Assembly: GCF_003837865.1 (NCBI RefSeq)
Contig: NZ_RQIS01000007.1
Coordinates: 62,001 to 126,000 of the forward strand
From: Paraburkholderia dinghuensis
Lineage (GTDB): Bacteria; Pseudomonadota; Gammaproteobacteria; Burkholderiales; Burkholderiaceae
Reading direction: 5' to 3'
DNA: 64,000 nt
Shown piece after piece: positions 52,538 to 60,611 of this stretch (within the stretch, counting starts at the first letter, position 1; every line of letters begins with the position of its first letter). A program made the position numbers and the translations under genes. The notes under the pieces are model-generated. The model searched no databases, was not told the origin of the DNA, and saw only the letters and a program-made list of their open reading frames with translations.

Positions 52538-53907
52538 GGCGCTGGGAATGTCAAAACGAACTCAGTGTACTCACCTTGCACCGAAGAACACGTTATCGCG
52601 CCGCCGATCGCCTGCATGACGTCGCGGCAGAATGCGAGTCCGATTCCTGTGCCGAGCGTGACGTCCTCGGTGGTGCTCGACGAAGTATAAAAGCGGGTGA
52701 AGATGTGCGGCAAGATGTCAGGCGCGATACCGCTACCCGTATCGCTGAAAATAAGGCGATTGTCCGTCGATCCCGATTCAAGGCGAATCGAAATACAGGC
52801 GGTTTCATTACTGCCCATATGCCGGAAAGCGTTTTTGAGCAAATTGAAGAGAACGTGCACAGTCAGCATTTCCGAGCCATTGAACGAAAAATCGGGCCGC
52901 AGATTGCAGTGCACGCGGGGCCGGTCGCCTTCGCGAAACGGATAGCGCGAGAGTGCCGTTTCCACGCAATGCACGATCGAACACGTCGCTGCGTTTTGCA
53001 TGTTCCCGCCCGTGAAGCGCGCGGTGGCGAGCAGCATGTCGATGATTGCGTTCGAGTAGTTCGCTTCCTGCTCGATGCGGCCGGCGACACCCTGAAGCGA
53101 ACGCAGATGTGCCGTGCGGATGCGCGGCACCGGCAGACGGTGGCGTTGCGCGAGCAGGTAGGTGTCGAGCAGACCCGGCAAAAAACGCAGGAGACCGGCG
53201 GCGCCCACGCGGATCGCCACGAGCGGCGTGCGCAGTTCGTGCGCCACGCTCCCCGCCGTGGCGAGCATCGCGCGCTCCTGTTCGATCTGGATGCGCTCCT
53301 GGTCGTAGTTCGACGCTGCGCCGAGCGCCACCGCGAACGAGAAGATCGTGAGGTGCATGAGGTAATTGGTGCCTAGCACGACGGGGTCGGTGGTCAGGCA
53401 ATACGCGATTATGCCGAGGCCGATCCCTGTCACGAAATGCAGGACGAGCATGCTCCAGTCGTGCAGCAGAACCATCACGAACGCGGCGATCAGTGCGCTT
53501 TCCACCCACACGTCATTGCCGTTGTTCTTGAGCAGCATGAACGTGAAGAAGAACGGCAGCGCATAGAGCGTGGTGCCATACCAGTACCAAGGCAGCAGCT
53601 TCTTTGCCCAGGTGGGCCATCGTTCGAACGCGAGCGCCGGCACGAACAGCGCGGAGCCGATCAGCCGCAACGTGAGATTTTCGTACGGTTGCGGAAAGAG
53701 GAATTTCCAGACGTAGTAGTAAAGCGGAAAACCGACGATAGCCACCAACGCGATTACCCGCATCCGCCGCTTCACATACTGCAGGTTGCGCAGCGCGGGC
53801 GCGAAGGCGCGCAGGATGCGCGGACGTATCGACGTCCATGCGTGCCGCAGCCGCATCCGCAGCCGCAGCGAAACTCTCGGTCCATTCATCTGCGTGAAAT
53901 CGTTCAT
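52534..53907 (-). CDS. lqsS: LqsS/CqsS-like sensor histidine kinase
   Basis: 457 residues. Six hydrophobic segments lie between about residues 50 and 200 (VIALVAIVGFPLYYYVWKF, LIGSALFVPALAF, LPFFFTFMLL, ALIAAFVMVLL, GIGLGIIAYC, LTIFSFAVALGA). This is the membrane sensor that binds the hydroxyketone in CqsS/LqsS. The HisKA has H223 in SVAHELRTPL, and the ATPase has N-box LFNLLKNAFRH, SDTGSGIAPD and GTGIGLAFCRD. No C-terminal receiver is present, unlike Vibrio CqsS. Phosphate should therefore go straight to the LqsR-like protein encoded next. Confidence 0.85.
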   Translation of the reverse strand: MNDFTQMNGPRVSLRLRMRLRHAWTSIRPRILRAFAPALRNLQYVKRRMRVIALVAIVGFPLYYYVWKFLFPQPYENLTLRLIGSALFVPALAFERWPTWAKKLLPWYWYGTTLYALPFFFTFMLLKNNGNDVWVESALIAAFVMVLLHDWSMLVLHFVTGIGLGIIAYCLTTDPVVLGTNYLMHLTIFSFAVALGAASNYDQERIQIEQERAMLATAGSVAHELRTPLVAIRVGAAGLLRFLPGLLDTYLLAQRHRLPVPRIRTAHLRSLQGVAGRIEQEANYSNAIIDMLLATARFTGGNMQNAATCSIVHCVETALSRYPFREGDRPRVHCNLRPDFSFNGSEMLTVHVLFNLLKNAFRHMGSNETACISIRLESGSTDNRLIFSDTGSGIAPDILPHIFTRFYTSSSTTEDVTLGTGIGLAFCRDVMQAIGGAITCSSVQGEYTEFVLTFPAP

Positions 53908-54489
53908 TGTTGAAGCCAGCGGTCGCGTGCCGCCAGGTCATCGTCGCTGCGTCGTTGCCGAGTGCTTTGCCCCATGCCGCGATACCCCGCTCGCTACTGG
54001 CATGGTGCTTTCCGGCCGCGCGCTGGCCGGCGCAGGCCGCCGTGACATAAACAGGCGGCATCCAATACAGACAATATCATTAATGCGTGTCGCTGGAACG
54101 GTGCTAATGGCATGTCGCACCCCAGTACCTCTACGTGACTGTGCGTGTTTCATGCGGGATGCATTGTTTCGGCCGCAATGAGTCTGCGTTGTGTGTGCTT
54201 ACCGTCTGGTACGAAGTGTCTGCGAGGGGACTTCGCCAGCCCGGGCGGGTCGCCACGGCACTGGTCTCGTTCCTCTGCGCACGCCCGGAGGACATCGTGT
54301 TTTCGACGCCACCAACGCTTATTCGCTGACCACGCTAGTGACGGCCACCGTGGGGGCACCGGCTTTGCAGTTCAATTTCGCGATTGGCGCGATCGACGAT
54401 CAGGCGGCGGGAAGACGCGGACGCGTCGTGTGTGGCATCGGGGTGAGCAGGCACCGTGCCGCGCGGTTGGGGTGCTTATAGCGGCAATT
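53908..54489. other. Non-coding region upstream of the lqsS-lqsR operon
   Basis: 582 bp. Overlapping plus-strand frames have atypical composition and no ribosome sites. It lies before the sensor kinase start and behind the alpha/beta hydrolase stop. It may hold the operon promoter. No terminator or repeat was clear. Confidence 0.5.
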
Positions 54490-55317
54490 TTATGCCGAAA
54501 CAGCATGTTGCCGCTGTTCGAGCACGAATTGCGCGATGACGTCGTTGAGCGGCTGCGGGGCGTCCCGGTGCGGCGAGTGGCCTCCGTGTGCGAGCGCATG
54601 CACGCGCGCGTGCGGCACTGCGGCGCCGATGGTTTCGATCTGGGCCATCGTTCCGTAGTGATCGTCGAGCGCCTGCACCGCGAGGAGCGGCGCGCGGATC
54701 GTGCCAATCTGATCGACGATGTTCCAGGCCCGGAACGCCGGACTCAGCCAGATGTCGCACCAGCCGTAGAACGCCGAATCGACGTCGTCGTGATAGCGCG
54801 CGAGCTTGCTGCGAAGATTCGTCGTTTCGTAGGCGAGCTTCGTTTCAGCGATGCCTTCGACCGAGATGTCCTCGACGAACACGTGCGGTGCGATCACGAC
54901 TGCGCCGGCCAGCGCATGCGGGAAAAATGCGGCGTAGTGCAGCGCGATCGTGCCGCCGTCGCTATGGCCGACGAGCCACATGCGTTCGCGTTGCAGCGCG
55001 CTTAAGCCGAGTGTGTCGAGCAGCGCGGGCAGCACGTCGCGCGCTTGCAGCGCCAGGTAGTCGACAGGCCACCTCACATCGTGCGGACGTGGCGTCGAAC
55101 GGCCGTAGCCGGGGCGAGACCAGACGAGTCCGCGCATGCCGAGCCGCTCACAGAGCGTTTGCGGCCAGTCCTTCCACATGGCGATCGAGCCGAGGCCCTC
55201 ATGCAGGAAGACCGCAAGCGGCGCGTCGGCGCGTTCGACACCGATCCAGCGGTATTCGATGGAGAGGGTCCCGCGCGTCGCGGTAGCGGGCAGGTGGGCG
55301 AATTCGCTCGGTGTCAT
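54490..55317 (-). CDS. Alpha/beta hydrolase
   Basis: 275 residues from the ATG at 55317. LAVFLHEGLGSIAMWKDWP is the oxyanion region, WLVGHSDGGTIALHY the nucleophile elbow (GHSDG), and the catalytic histidine lies in AHGGHSPHRD near the end. The acid may be the aspartate in QALDDHYG. The start lies four bases behind the stop of a truncated aryl-CoA ligase gene. In intact box (benzoyl-CoA) clusters an alpha/beta hydrolase often follows such a ligase, so this may be a survivor of an aromatic-acid operon (inference). Substrate unknown. Confidence 0.85.
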   Translation of the reverse strand: MTPSEFAHLPATATRGTLSIEYRWIGVERADAPLAVFLHEGLGSIAMWKDWPQTLCERLGMRGLVWSRPGYGRSTPRPHDVRWPVDYLALQARDVLPALLDTLGLSALQRERMWLVGHSDGGTIALHYAAFFPHALAGAVVIAPHVFVEDISVEGIAETKLAYETTNLRSKLARYHDDVDSAFYGWCDIWLSPAFRAWNIVDQIGTIRAPLLAVQALDDHYGTMAQIETIGAAVPHARVHALAHGGHSPHRDAPQPLNDVIAQFVLEQRQHAVSA

Positions 55318-55321
55318 GATT

Positions 55322-55440
55322 TCAACGGCTCGGCTGGAACGGCTTGCGCAGACGGAAACGATGGATTTTACCCGTTGCGGTCTTCGGCAGGTCATCGGCG
55401 AACAAGATGTCTTGCGGGTGCGGGTTAGGTGCGGCACCCA
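55322..55440 (-). pseudogene. 3' remnant of an AMP-forming aryl-CoA (benzoate-CoA) ligase gene
   Basis: The minus strand reads HPQDILFADDLPKTATGKIH followed by RFRLRKPF and a stop. This is the C-terminal catalytic-lysine block of AMP-binding ligases (DLPKTATGK), best matching benzoate-CoA ligases. No AMP-binding domain lies upstream, and beyond 55440 the frame breaks off. The full gene would be about 500 codons, so over 90 percent has been lost. Confidence 0.75.
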
Positions 55441-55565
55441 GGCCGATGTTTTATTAATGTGCGTAGGCGTTGGGCATTTAATTATTTCGTATCACTGATC
55501 AATATGCGGAAGAATTTCATCGAGTTGAATGTCGCATTTTCACGCGCGGCGCCGGAGTTGAGGTG

Positions 55566-55703
55566 CTATTTGCAGGATGCCTGTGTGAGCGCGCTGTGGA
55601 TGTCGCGCAGTTGCTCAAGGGCGCCAACACGCGCATCGCCACTTTCGAACCACAGCGCGTGAAGCACGGCGCGCAGCGGGAGGTTGCCAATATCCACGGT
55701 CAT
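55566..55703 (-). CDS. Possible small protein, 45 residues
   Basis: A frame from an ATG at 55703 to a TAG reads MTVDIGNLPLRAVL and then HALWFESGDARVGALEQL and a short tail. The amphipathic pattern is protein-like. The frame stays open further upstream with similar composition, so this may instead be the end of a longer decayed gene. No ribosome site was seen. Confidence 0.3.
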   Translation of the reverse strand: MTVDIGNLPLRAVLHALWFESGDARVGALEQLRDIHSALTQASCK

Positions 55704-55907
55704 GGCAGGGACGCATTCCGGGCGCACCTGAAGTGCAAAGGTCGGCCGGACCTGGAGACGTACTGAAGCAGGGCGCTTCGCCGGTTTAATGCGGTTTTAG
55801 CACGATCGTTCGAAACGCGGTAGGATGCGCGAATTGCCGGAACATGCATCGTCGAATCGCGGGTGTTGCGTGTGCTGACCGGCGTGACCCAATGGAGCCT
55901 GAACGCC

Positions 55908-56357
55908 ATGAACCTCCTGGCACAATTACCGCCGGGCCTGACCGGCCTCGAACAGTTGCAGCACATGATCGAACTTGGCGGCGTCGCGCCGATCGGCCAG
56001 ACGCTCGATTTCCGGCTCGTCGAAGCGGAGGACGGCCGTGCGGTGTTCGCCGGCACGCCCGGGTTGCATGCCTATAATCCGCTCGGCACGATTCACGGCG
56101 GCTATGCTGCCACGCTGCTCGACTCCGCATGCGGCTGCGCCGGACATACACGGCTCAGCCCCACACAGGGATACACGACCCTCGAACTCAAAGTGTCGTA
56201 TCACCGCGCGATGACGGCCGATACCGGACCGGTGCGCGCCGAAGGCCGCGTGATTTCGTCTGGCCGCCGCGCGGCCTTCACCGAAGCGACGATCACCGAT
56301 GCGGCGGGCAAGATCTACGCGTCGGCCACGTCCACGCTGCTCGTATTCGAACGCTGA
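55908..56357 (+). CDS. PaaI-type hotdog thioesterase
   Basis: 149 residues. The ATG at 55908 has GGAG ten bases upstream; the earlier ATG at 55863 would add 15 residues unlike the family. Hotdog-fold 4HBT pattern: NPLGTIHGGYAATLLDSACG with the catalytic acid/Gly region, YTTLELKVSYHRAM and GRRAAFTEATITDAAGKIYA. Proteins of the PaaI/YdiI group hydrolyse aryl- and acyl-CoA thioesters. It lies near the aryl-CoA ligase remnant, so aromatic CoA substrates are possible (inference). Confidence 0.83.
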   Translation: MNLLAQLPPGLTGLEQLQHMIELGGVAPIGQTLDFRLVEAEDGRAVFAGTPGLHAYNPLGTIHGGYAATLLDSACGCAGHTRLSPTQGYTTLELKVSYHRAMTADTGPVRAEGRVISSGRRAAFTEATITDAAGKIYASATSTLLVFER

Positions 56358-56451
56358 CGCCCGAGACGTTTTCAGACGTCCTTCGAATTGGCGGACAACA
56401 AAGAAGCCGGCGCCCTCGGGGCAATCGTGCCGCGGTCGGGTGCCGTTATCG

Positions 56452-57363
56452 CTACACGACCTGGCGCGCCTTGTCCTCGATGAGACGCACGAGCGTGTGC
56501 AGCAGCCGGTTCGCGGGCGCAGGTACGCCAAGCGCCGCGCCGCGGCGTGCGACGTACCCGTTGAGGTGGTCGATCTCACTGCGCTTGCCGCGCGCCAGGT
56601 CCTGCGCGGTGGACGAGTATTGCCCCGGCATGGTCTCGGCGATTCGGCGCACGGCGACATCCACGTCGGACGGCAGCGTTACGCCGTCGGCCTGCGCGAC
56701 CGCGACGCATTCGTCGATGACGTCGCGCATCGAATCGCGAACGCCTTCGCCCGTGACGAGTCGTCCATAGGGCAACTGCGTAATCGCCGAAAGCGCGTTG
56801 TACGCGCAATTGAGGATCAGCTTGGCCCACAGTGCGCCGCGCACGTTCGCGGAAATCTCCACGGGCACCTGCGCCGCGGCGAGCGTCTGCGCGACCGCCG
56901 CGCTCTGCGGCGACGGCTCGATCACGAGTTCGCCGCGTCCGTGATGGCGCACGTGGCCGGGACCGGCCATTTCGGTGGCGACGTAGACGACCGCCGCAGC
57001 CACGTCCTGATCGATGACTCCGCGCAGGCGCTCGGCGTTGTCGACGCCGTTCTGCAGCGTGAGCACGAGTGCATCGGCGGCGAGATGCGGCTTGATGAAA
57101 GCGCCTGCGCTTTCGGTATCGGTCGACTTCACGCAGAACAGCACGAGGTTCGCGCCGGTCACCGCGGCCGGATCGACGCTCGCCGTGAGATGCGGGTGGC
57201 CGATCTGTTCGTCGAACGTCTGCGTTTCGAGGCGAAGGCCTTCGCGCTCGATCGCCTCGACGTGCTGCGGGCGGCCGATCAGCACGACGTCGTGTCCCGC
57301 TCGCGCGAGCATGCCGCCGTAATAGCAGCCCACTGCGCCTGCGCCCATGACGGCGACTTTCAT
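56452..57363 (-). CDS. Ketopantoate reductase family (PanE-like)
   Basis: 303 residues from the ATG at 57363, with GGGAG eight bases upstream; the longer start at 57378 is less likely. N-terminal NADP loop VAVMGAGAVGCYYGGMLARAG with IGRPQH. The catalytic lysine lies in LWAKLILNCAYNAL and the second acidic residue in RSEIDHLNGYV. The reaction for true PanE is ketopantoate to pantoate, for coenzyme A. Many paralogues reduce other 2-oxo acids, so the exact role is uncertain. No panB/panC gene is nearby. Confidence 0.82.
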   Translation of the reverse strand: MKVAVMGAGAVGCYYGGMLARAGHDVVLIGRPQHVEAIEREGLRLETQTFDEQIGHPHLTASVDPAAVTGANLVLFCVKSTDTESAGAFIKPHLAADALVLTLQNGVDNAERLRGVIDQDVAAAVVYVATEMAGPGHVRHHGRGELVIEPSPQSAAVAQTLAAAQVPVEISANVRGALWAKLILNCAYNALSAITQLPYGRLVTGEGVRDSMRDVIDECVAVAQADGVTLPSDVDVAVRRIAETMPGQYSSTAQDLARGKRSEIDHLNGYVARRGAALGVPAPANRLLHTLVRLIEDKARQVV

Positions 57364-57754
57364 ATGCGGTTCTCCCATTTGGAATCAGGGTGTTGTTGAT
57401 ATCGGTGCGCTCGCGCGCGCCCATTCATGCGGTGCGGCGCGCCGGTCGGCGCGCGCCGTTCGCGACCGCAGTTCACGACAACATGCGGCCGGGCGCATTG
57501 GGTGTGTCGGGCGCTTCCCGGCTGTCGCAGCTAGCAAGGCGACGTATGGTACATGTGCTCGCGTTTTGCCGCTGCAGTGCATGCGCCGGGAGGTGGAAAG
57601 GCCGAAGTGGCTGTCACCGCATGGATGAAACGAACCTGCTGCGAGCGCCTCGCGTCTTTCACGGCGCTCCATCGGAGCGCGGCGATATTAGCGCTCGCCA
57701 GTGCTTACGCGCAAACGCCGGTTGCACAGATTGCGTTCCCGATTCCGTTCGGTG
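57364..57754. other. Intergenic region between the PanE-like gene and a membrane protein gene
   Basis: 391 bp without a credible gene. The promoter of the PanE-like gene should lie at its left edge. The right side is the 3' flank of the membrane protein gene. No terminator was obvious. Confidence 0.45.
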
Positions 57755-58396
57755 TCAGCCCGTCGCGATCATCAGCGTCCCGGTCGCCACGAGCGCGCCG
57801 CGCCAGAGCCAGTCGAAGTTGATCCAGCCGCGCCGTAGCAGCCCGAGTCCGAGATACTCATAGACCGCGAGCGCGATGGCGGCGGTCGTGGCGAGTGTCG
57901 TGATTGTGTGCAGCGCGGTGAACTGCAGCGAGACGATCAGCGAGTCCGTCGCCGCTGCCGACGCTGAACTGCCGCCGCACAGCGGCAGCATGGCGGGCAT
58001 CAGCATCAGACCCGCGCCGTGCAGCATCGCCATGAGCGCCGACCATGCCGCGAGTCCGGTGAACCCTGCCGTCATGCCCACGCGCACCCGATGCCGGTGC
58101 CCAAACACCTGCAGGCACGCGGCCCAGCCGATCAGCAGCGCACCGAGCAACCAGTGCAGACCGGAAGCCGGCAGCCACGCGCCGAGCGCGGCCGCCGAAC
58201 TCGTGAAAAGCAGGATCGCCGCCGCGTGCCCGAGCGCGATGGGCGGCAACGCGGTGAGGAGCGCCGTGCGGGTGCCGCGCTGCAAGCCGAGCGCGGTCGC
58301 GAAGAGCCAGCCCATCGCTGGATTCAGGCCGTGAAAGACGCCGCTGCCCACGACCGTCGCCCAGGCGCTCCAGTGTGTAGCGAAGAGGCTGTTCAC
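57755..58396 (-). CDS. Multi-pass membrane protein coupled to methanethiol-oxidase-type gene
   Basis: 213 residues from a GTG at 58396 with GGAG six bases upstream, starting 14 bp after the selenium-binding-protein gene stop. An open frame continues further upstream but overlaps that gene and is not protein-like. About six hydrophobic segments are visible. The early phrase SGVFHGLNPAMGWLFATAL with His-Gly-x-Asn-Pro resembles the metal-site start of NiCoT/RcnA-like and related permeases, but the family was not identified with certainty. Co-transcription suggests a part in metal or thiol handling for the upstream enzyme (inference). Confidence 0.7.
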   Translation of the reverse strand: MNSLFATHWSAWATVVGSGVFHGLNPAMGWLFATALGLQRGTRTALLTALPPIALGHAAAILLFTSSAAALGAWLPASGLHWLLGALLIGWAACLQVFGHRHRVRVGMTAGFTGLAAWSALMAMLHGAGLMLMPAMLPLCGGSSASAAATDSLIVSLQFTALHTITTLATTAAIALAVYEYLGLGLLRRGWINFDWLWRGALVATGTLMIATG

Positions 58397-58410
58397 GCTG
58401 CGCTCCGCGT

Positions 58411-59805
58411 TCAGGGGTAGCAGTACGAATCCGACGACGCATCGCCGCCTTCGAGCCGGATCTGATGGGGCCGGTGCGACTTCGGCCATTCGATGAACAA
58501 GCGCTCGTCGAACGTGATGCCACCGTCCGGCGCGGCGTCGAGTTTCACCATCCACCCGTCGATGCCCTCGGGATAGAACTGCGGGTCGATTGCGCCGTAG
58601 AGCGAGTTCGTGAAGTAGATGCGTTGTCCGTCGCGGCTCACTTCCACCATCTGCGGACCGCCGTTGAGCGCGCGGTCCGGCGCGCGCGGATGCGCTGCCT
58701 GCGCGGCGATTCCGCCGATACGCACGCAGCCCGTGAGGCGAGGGTGCTCCGGATCGGAGACGTCGTACTGGCGCATGTCGCCCGTGCCCCAGCACGCAAC
58801 GTAGAGAAAGCGGTCGTCGAGCGAGAGCGCGATATCGGTGACGAGCGGCGGCACCGCCGCGAAGCCTTTTAGCATCGGCGGCAATTGCGCGGGATCGGCG
58901 GGCTCGGCGGGAATCTCGATGATCTTTCGCGCGGCCCACGCGTCACCATCGAGATACCACTGCCAGATCGACGCCGAGAGGTCCTTCAGGCTGATCACCG
59001 AATTCACGAAGCCATAGGGCCGCGTGGGATTGTGCGCGGGGCGCAGTTCGAAGACGAGCTGGTTTTCGGCGCCGAAATCGACCACCTGCTTGTGGTGACG
59101 CGTATGCAGATCCCAGAAGTGCAGTCGGTGCCCGTATTGCCCGCCGAGAAGCACTTCGGGGACGAGGCCGTTCTCGAACGCCGCGGGCAGGCCCCATTCG
59201 CTCGTGACGGCGGTATCGAAGCCGAGATGCCACCAGGCGTCGTACGCAAGTTGCTGCGGGCCGCGATCGATTTCCCACTGACCGCGAATGTCGAAGGTCT
59301 CGTGGTCCATCAGGAAGAGACCGCCGGGCGCATCGCCCGCCGCGTTCGCGAGCGCGCTGACGTAGATGCCCTCCGGGCCGCAATGCACGGTATGGGGCCG
59401 CGAATAGCCCGCGCGGTGCGCGACGGTCTCGGGTTCGTGCACGCGCACGATGTGCGGACGCTTCGGGTCGGGCTTCGTATCGACGATGTGAATGCGCGAC
59501 GAGCGCAGCCCCGGCACGACGAGATAACGCCGCTCCGAATGCGGGTGCGGCGCGTCGGGGCACAGGCACGAACTGCAGGCGTTCCAGCCGAAGTGATGGA
59601 GTTCGTCGCCGGCGTTGGGCATGGACAGCCGGTGAACGACGCGCCCGAAATCCACGGAGGCGGAATCCAGATCGACGACGTCGAGCGTATCGGGCACGGT
59701 ACGCGTGGGGTCGAAACACGCGACATACGCGAGCGTTTCTTTTGGCGCGTCTGCCGCCATGCGGGCGGACGGATAAAAGGTCGGATCCGGTTTCCAGGTA
59801 GCCAT
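58411..59805 (-). CDS. mtoX: SBP56 / methanethiol oxidase family protein
   Basis: 464 residues. The ATG at 59805 with GGGGAG six bases upstream is favoured over 59838. Beta-propeller protein of the selenium-binding-protein 56 family. Characteristic parts are LHHFGWNACSSCLCPDAPH with the CSSC cysteines, HTVHCGPEGIYVS, LGFDTAVTSEWGLP, YGFVNSVISLKDLSASIW and SHRPHQIRLEGGD. Bacterial members are methanethiol oxidases (MtoX) producing formaldehyde, sulfide and peroxide. In known mto clusters MtoX sits with SCO1/MauG-type genes, but here only a membrane protein gene follows. No signal peptide was recognised. Confidence 0.85.
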   Translation of the reverse strand: MATWKPDPTFYPSARMAADAPKETLAYVACFDPTRTVPDTLDVVDLDSASVDFGRVVHRLSMPNAGDELHHFGWNACSSCLCPDAPHPHSERRYLVVPGLRSSRIHIVDTKPDPKRPHIVRVHEPETVAHRAGYSRPHTVHCGPEGIYVSALANAAGDAPGGLFLMDHETFDIRGQWEIDRGPQQLAYDAWWHLGFDTAVTSEWGLPAAFENGLVPEVLLGGQYGHRLHFWDLHTRHHKQVVDFGAENQLVFELRPAHNPTRPYGFVNSVISLKDLSASIWQWYLDGDAWAARKIIEIPAEPADPAQLPPMLKGFAAVPPLVTDIALSLDDRFLYVACWGTGDMRQYDVSDPEHPRLTGCVRIGGIAAQAAHPRAPDRALNGGPQMVEVSRDGQRIYFTNSLYGAIDPQFYPEGIDGWMVKLDAAPDGGITFDERLFIEWPKSHRPHQIRLEGGDASSDSYCYP

Positions 59806-60059
59806 GGCGCTCCCCTCATCGGTGAAGGCTTTTGCCATGATCCACCCGGCTGCGTGGCGTATGGCGAGTGTCCCTTATTCCTTTGTGGATGAAGCACCTG
59901 ACCGCAAGCGATACGCCACGCGGTGGCGTGATTGACATGCTCTGCAAGAACAGTCATTTCAGATAGTCGGCATTTATCTGTGCGCCTCACCTTCCTAAAC
60001 TGTATTCAACGGATGCAGAAATGCGCTGCTCCGACATTCAGATTTTTGGAGGTTTATTT

Positions 60060-60383
60060 ATGAAGTCGCTCGTCAAAGCTGTTGCACTCGCGGTCGTACT
60101 GGTGGCACCCGCCGTTTCTTTCGCGCAAGCGCAACCGGGCAACGGACCTGTCACGCGCGCCCAGGTGCGTGAGGAACTTGTTCAGCTCGAAAAGGCCGGC
60201 TACCGGCCGAACGTGAACGAGCAGAACTATCCGGACAACATCCAGGCCGCAGAGGCCCGCGTTCACGCGCAAGACGGCGGACAGGCGAGTGGCTACGGTC
60301 CGGCGACGAGTGGCACGACGCAAGCCGGTGGCCCGGTCACCAGCTATTCAGCCCCGATGTCGGTGTATAAGGGAGGCCACTAA
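60060..60383 (+). CDS. DUF4148 family exported protein
   Basis: 107 residues from the ATG at 60060, behind GGAGG with ideal spacing. The signal peptide ends near SFAQAQPG (about residue 23). The mature part has the DUF4148 core, PVTRAQVREELVQLEKAGY, then YPDNIQAAEARV, and a Gly/Thr-rich tail. Small periplasmic proteins of this family are numerous in Burkholderiaceae and have no known role. The 254-bp upstream region shared with mtoX has an inverted repeat ACGCCAC-GCG-GTGGCGT at 59913-59929. Confidence 0.87.
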   Translation: MKSLVKAVALAVVLVAPAVSFAQAQPGNGPVTRAQVREELVQLEKAGYRPNVNEQNYPDNIQAAEARVHAQDGGQASGYGPATSGTTQAGGPVTSYSAPMSVYKGGH

Positions 60384-60444
60384 CGGGCCTGATCCGTTGA
60401 TGTATTGACGTCACGGGCCGGTGCGCCGGCTCGTGATTGCTTGA

Positions 60445-60484
60445 GTGCCGCGCGGATCGCAGTCCGTGCGGCACTGTGTTTTCC
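60445..60484 (+). terminator. Strong hairpin terminator after DUF4148 gene
   Basis: 12-bp stem (60445-60456 with 60463-60474, one G-U pair; outer part GTGCCGC / GCGGCAC), 6-base loop, then TGTGTTTT. An earlier hairpin, CACGGGCCGG / CCGGCTCGTG, at about 60411-60435 may add to termination. Confidence 0.8.
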
Positions 60485-60611
60485 GGAAGATGGCGTCGTG
60501 GTGCTTCACCACTAACGCGACGCCCGCGTTGCGCGGGCATGTGCCCACCTTCATCGGCAATGCAAAGCGGAGTGATGCGGTCGTCGCACCGAGCCCGACC
60601 GCCTCCGTGCG

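Noticed and set aside
55563..55766. Plus-strand 67-residue frame
   Set aside because: No ribosome site; the minus-strand frame over the same DNA has better protein-like composition.
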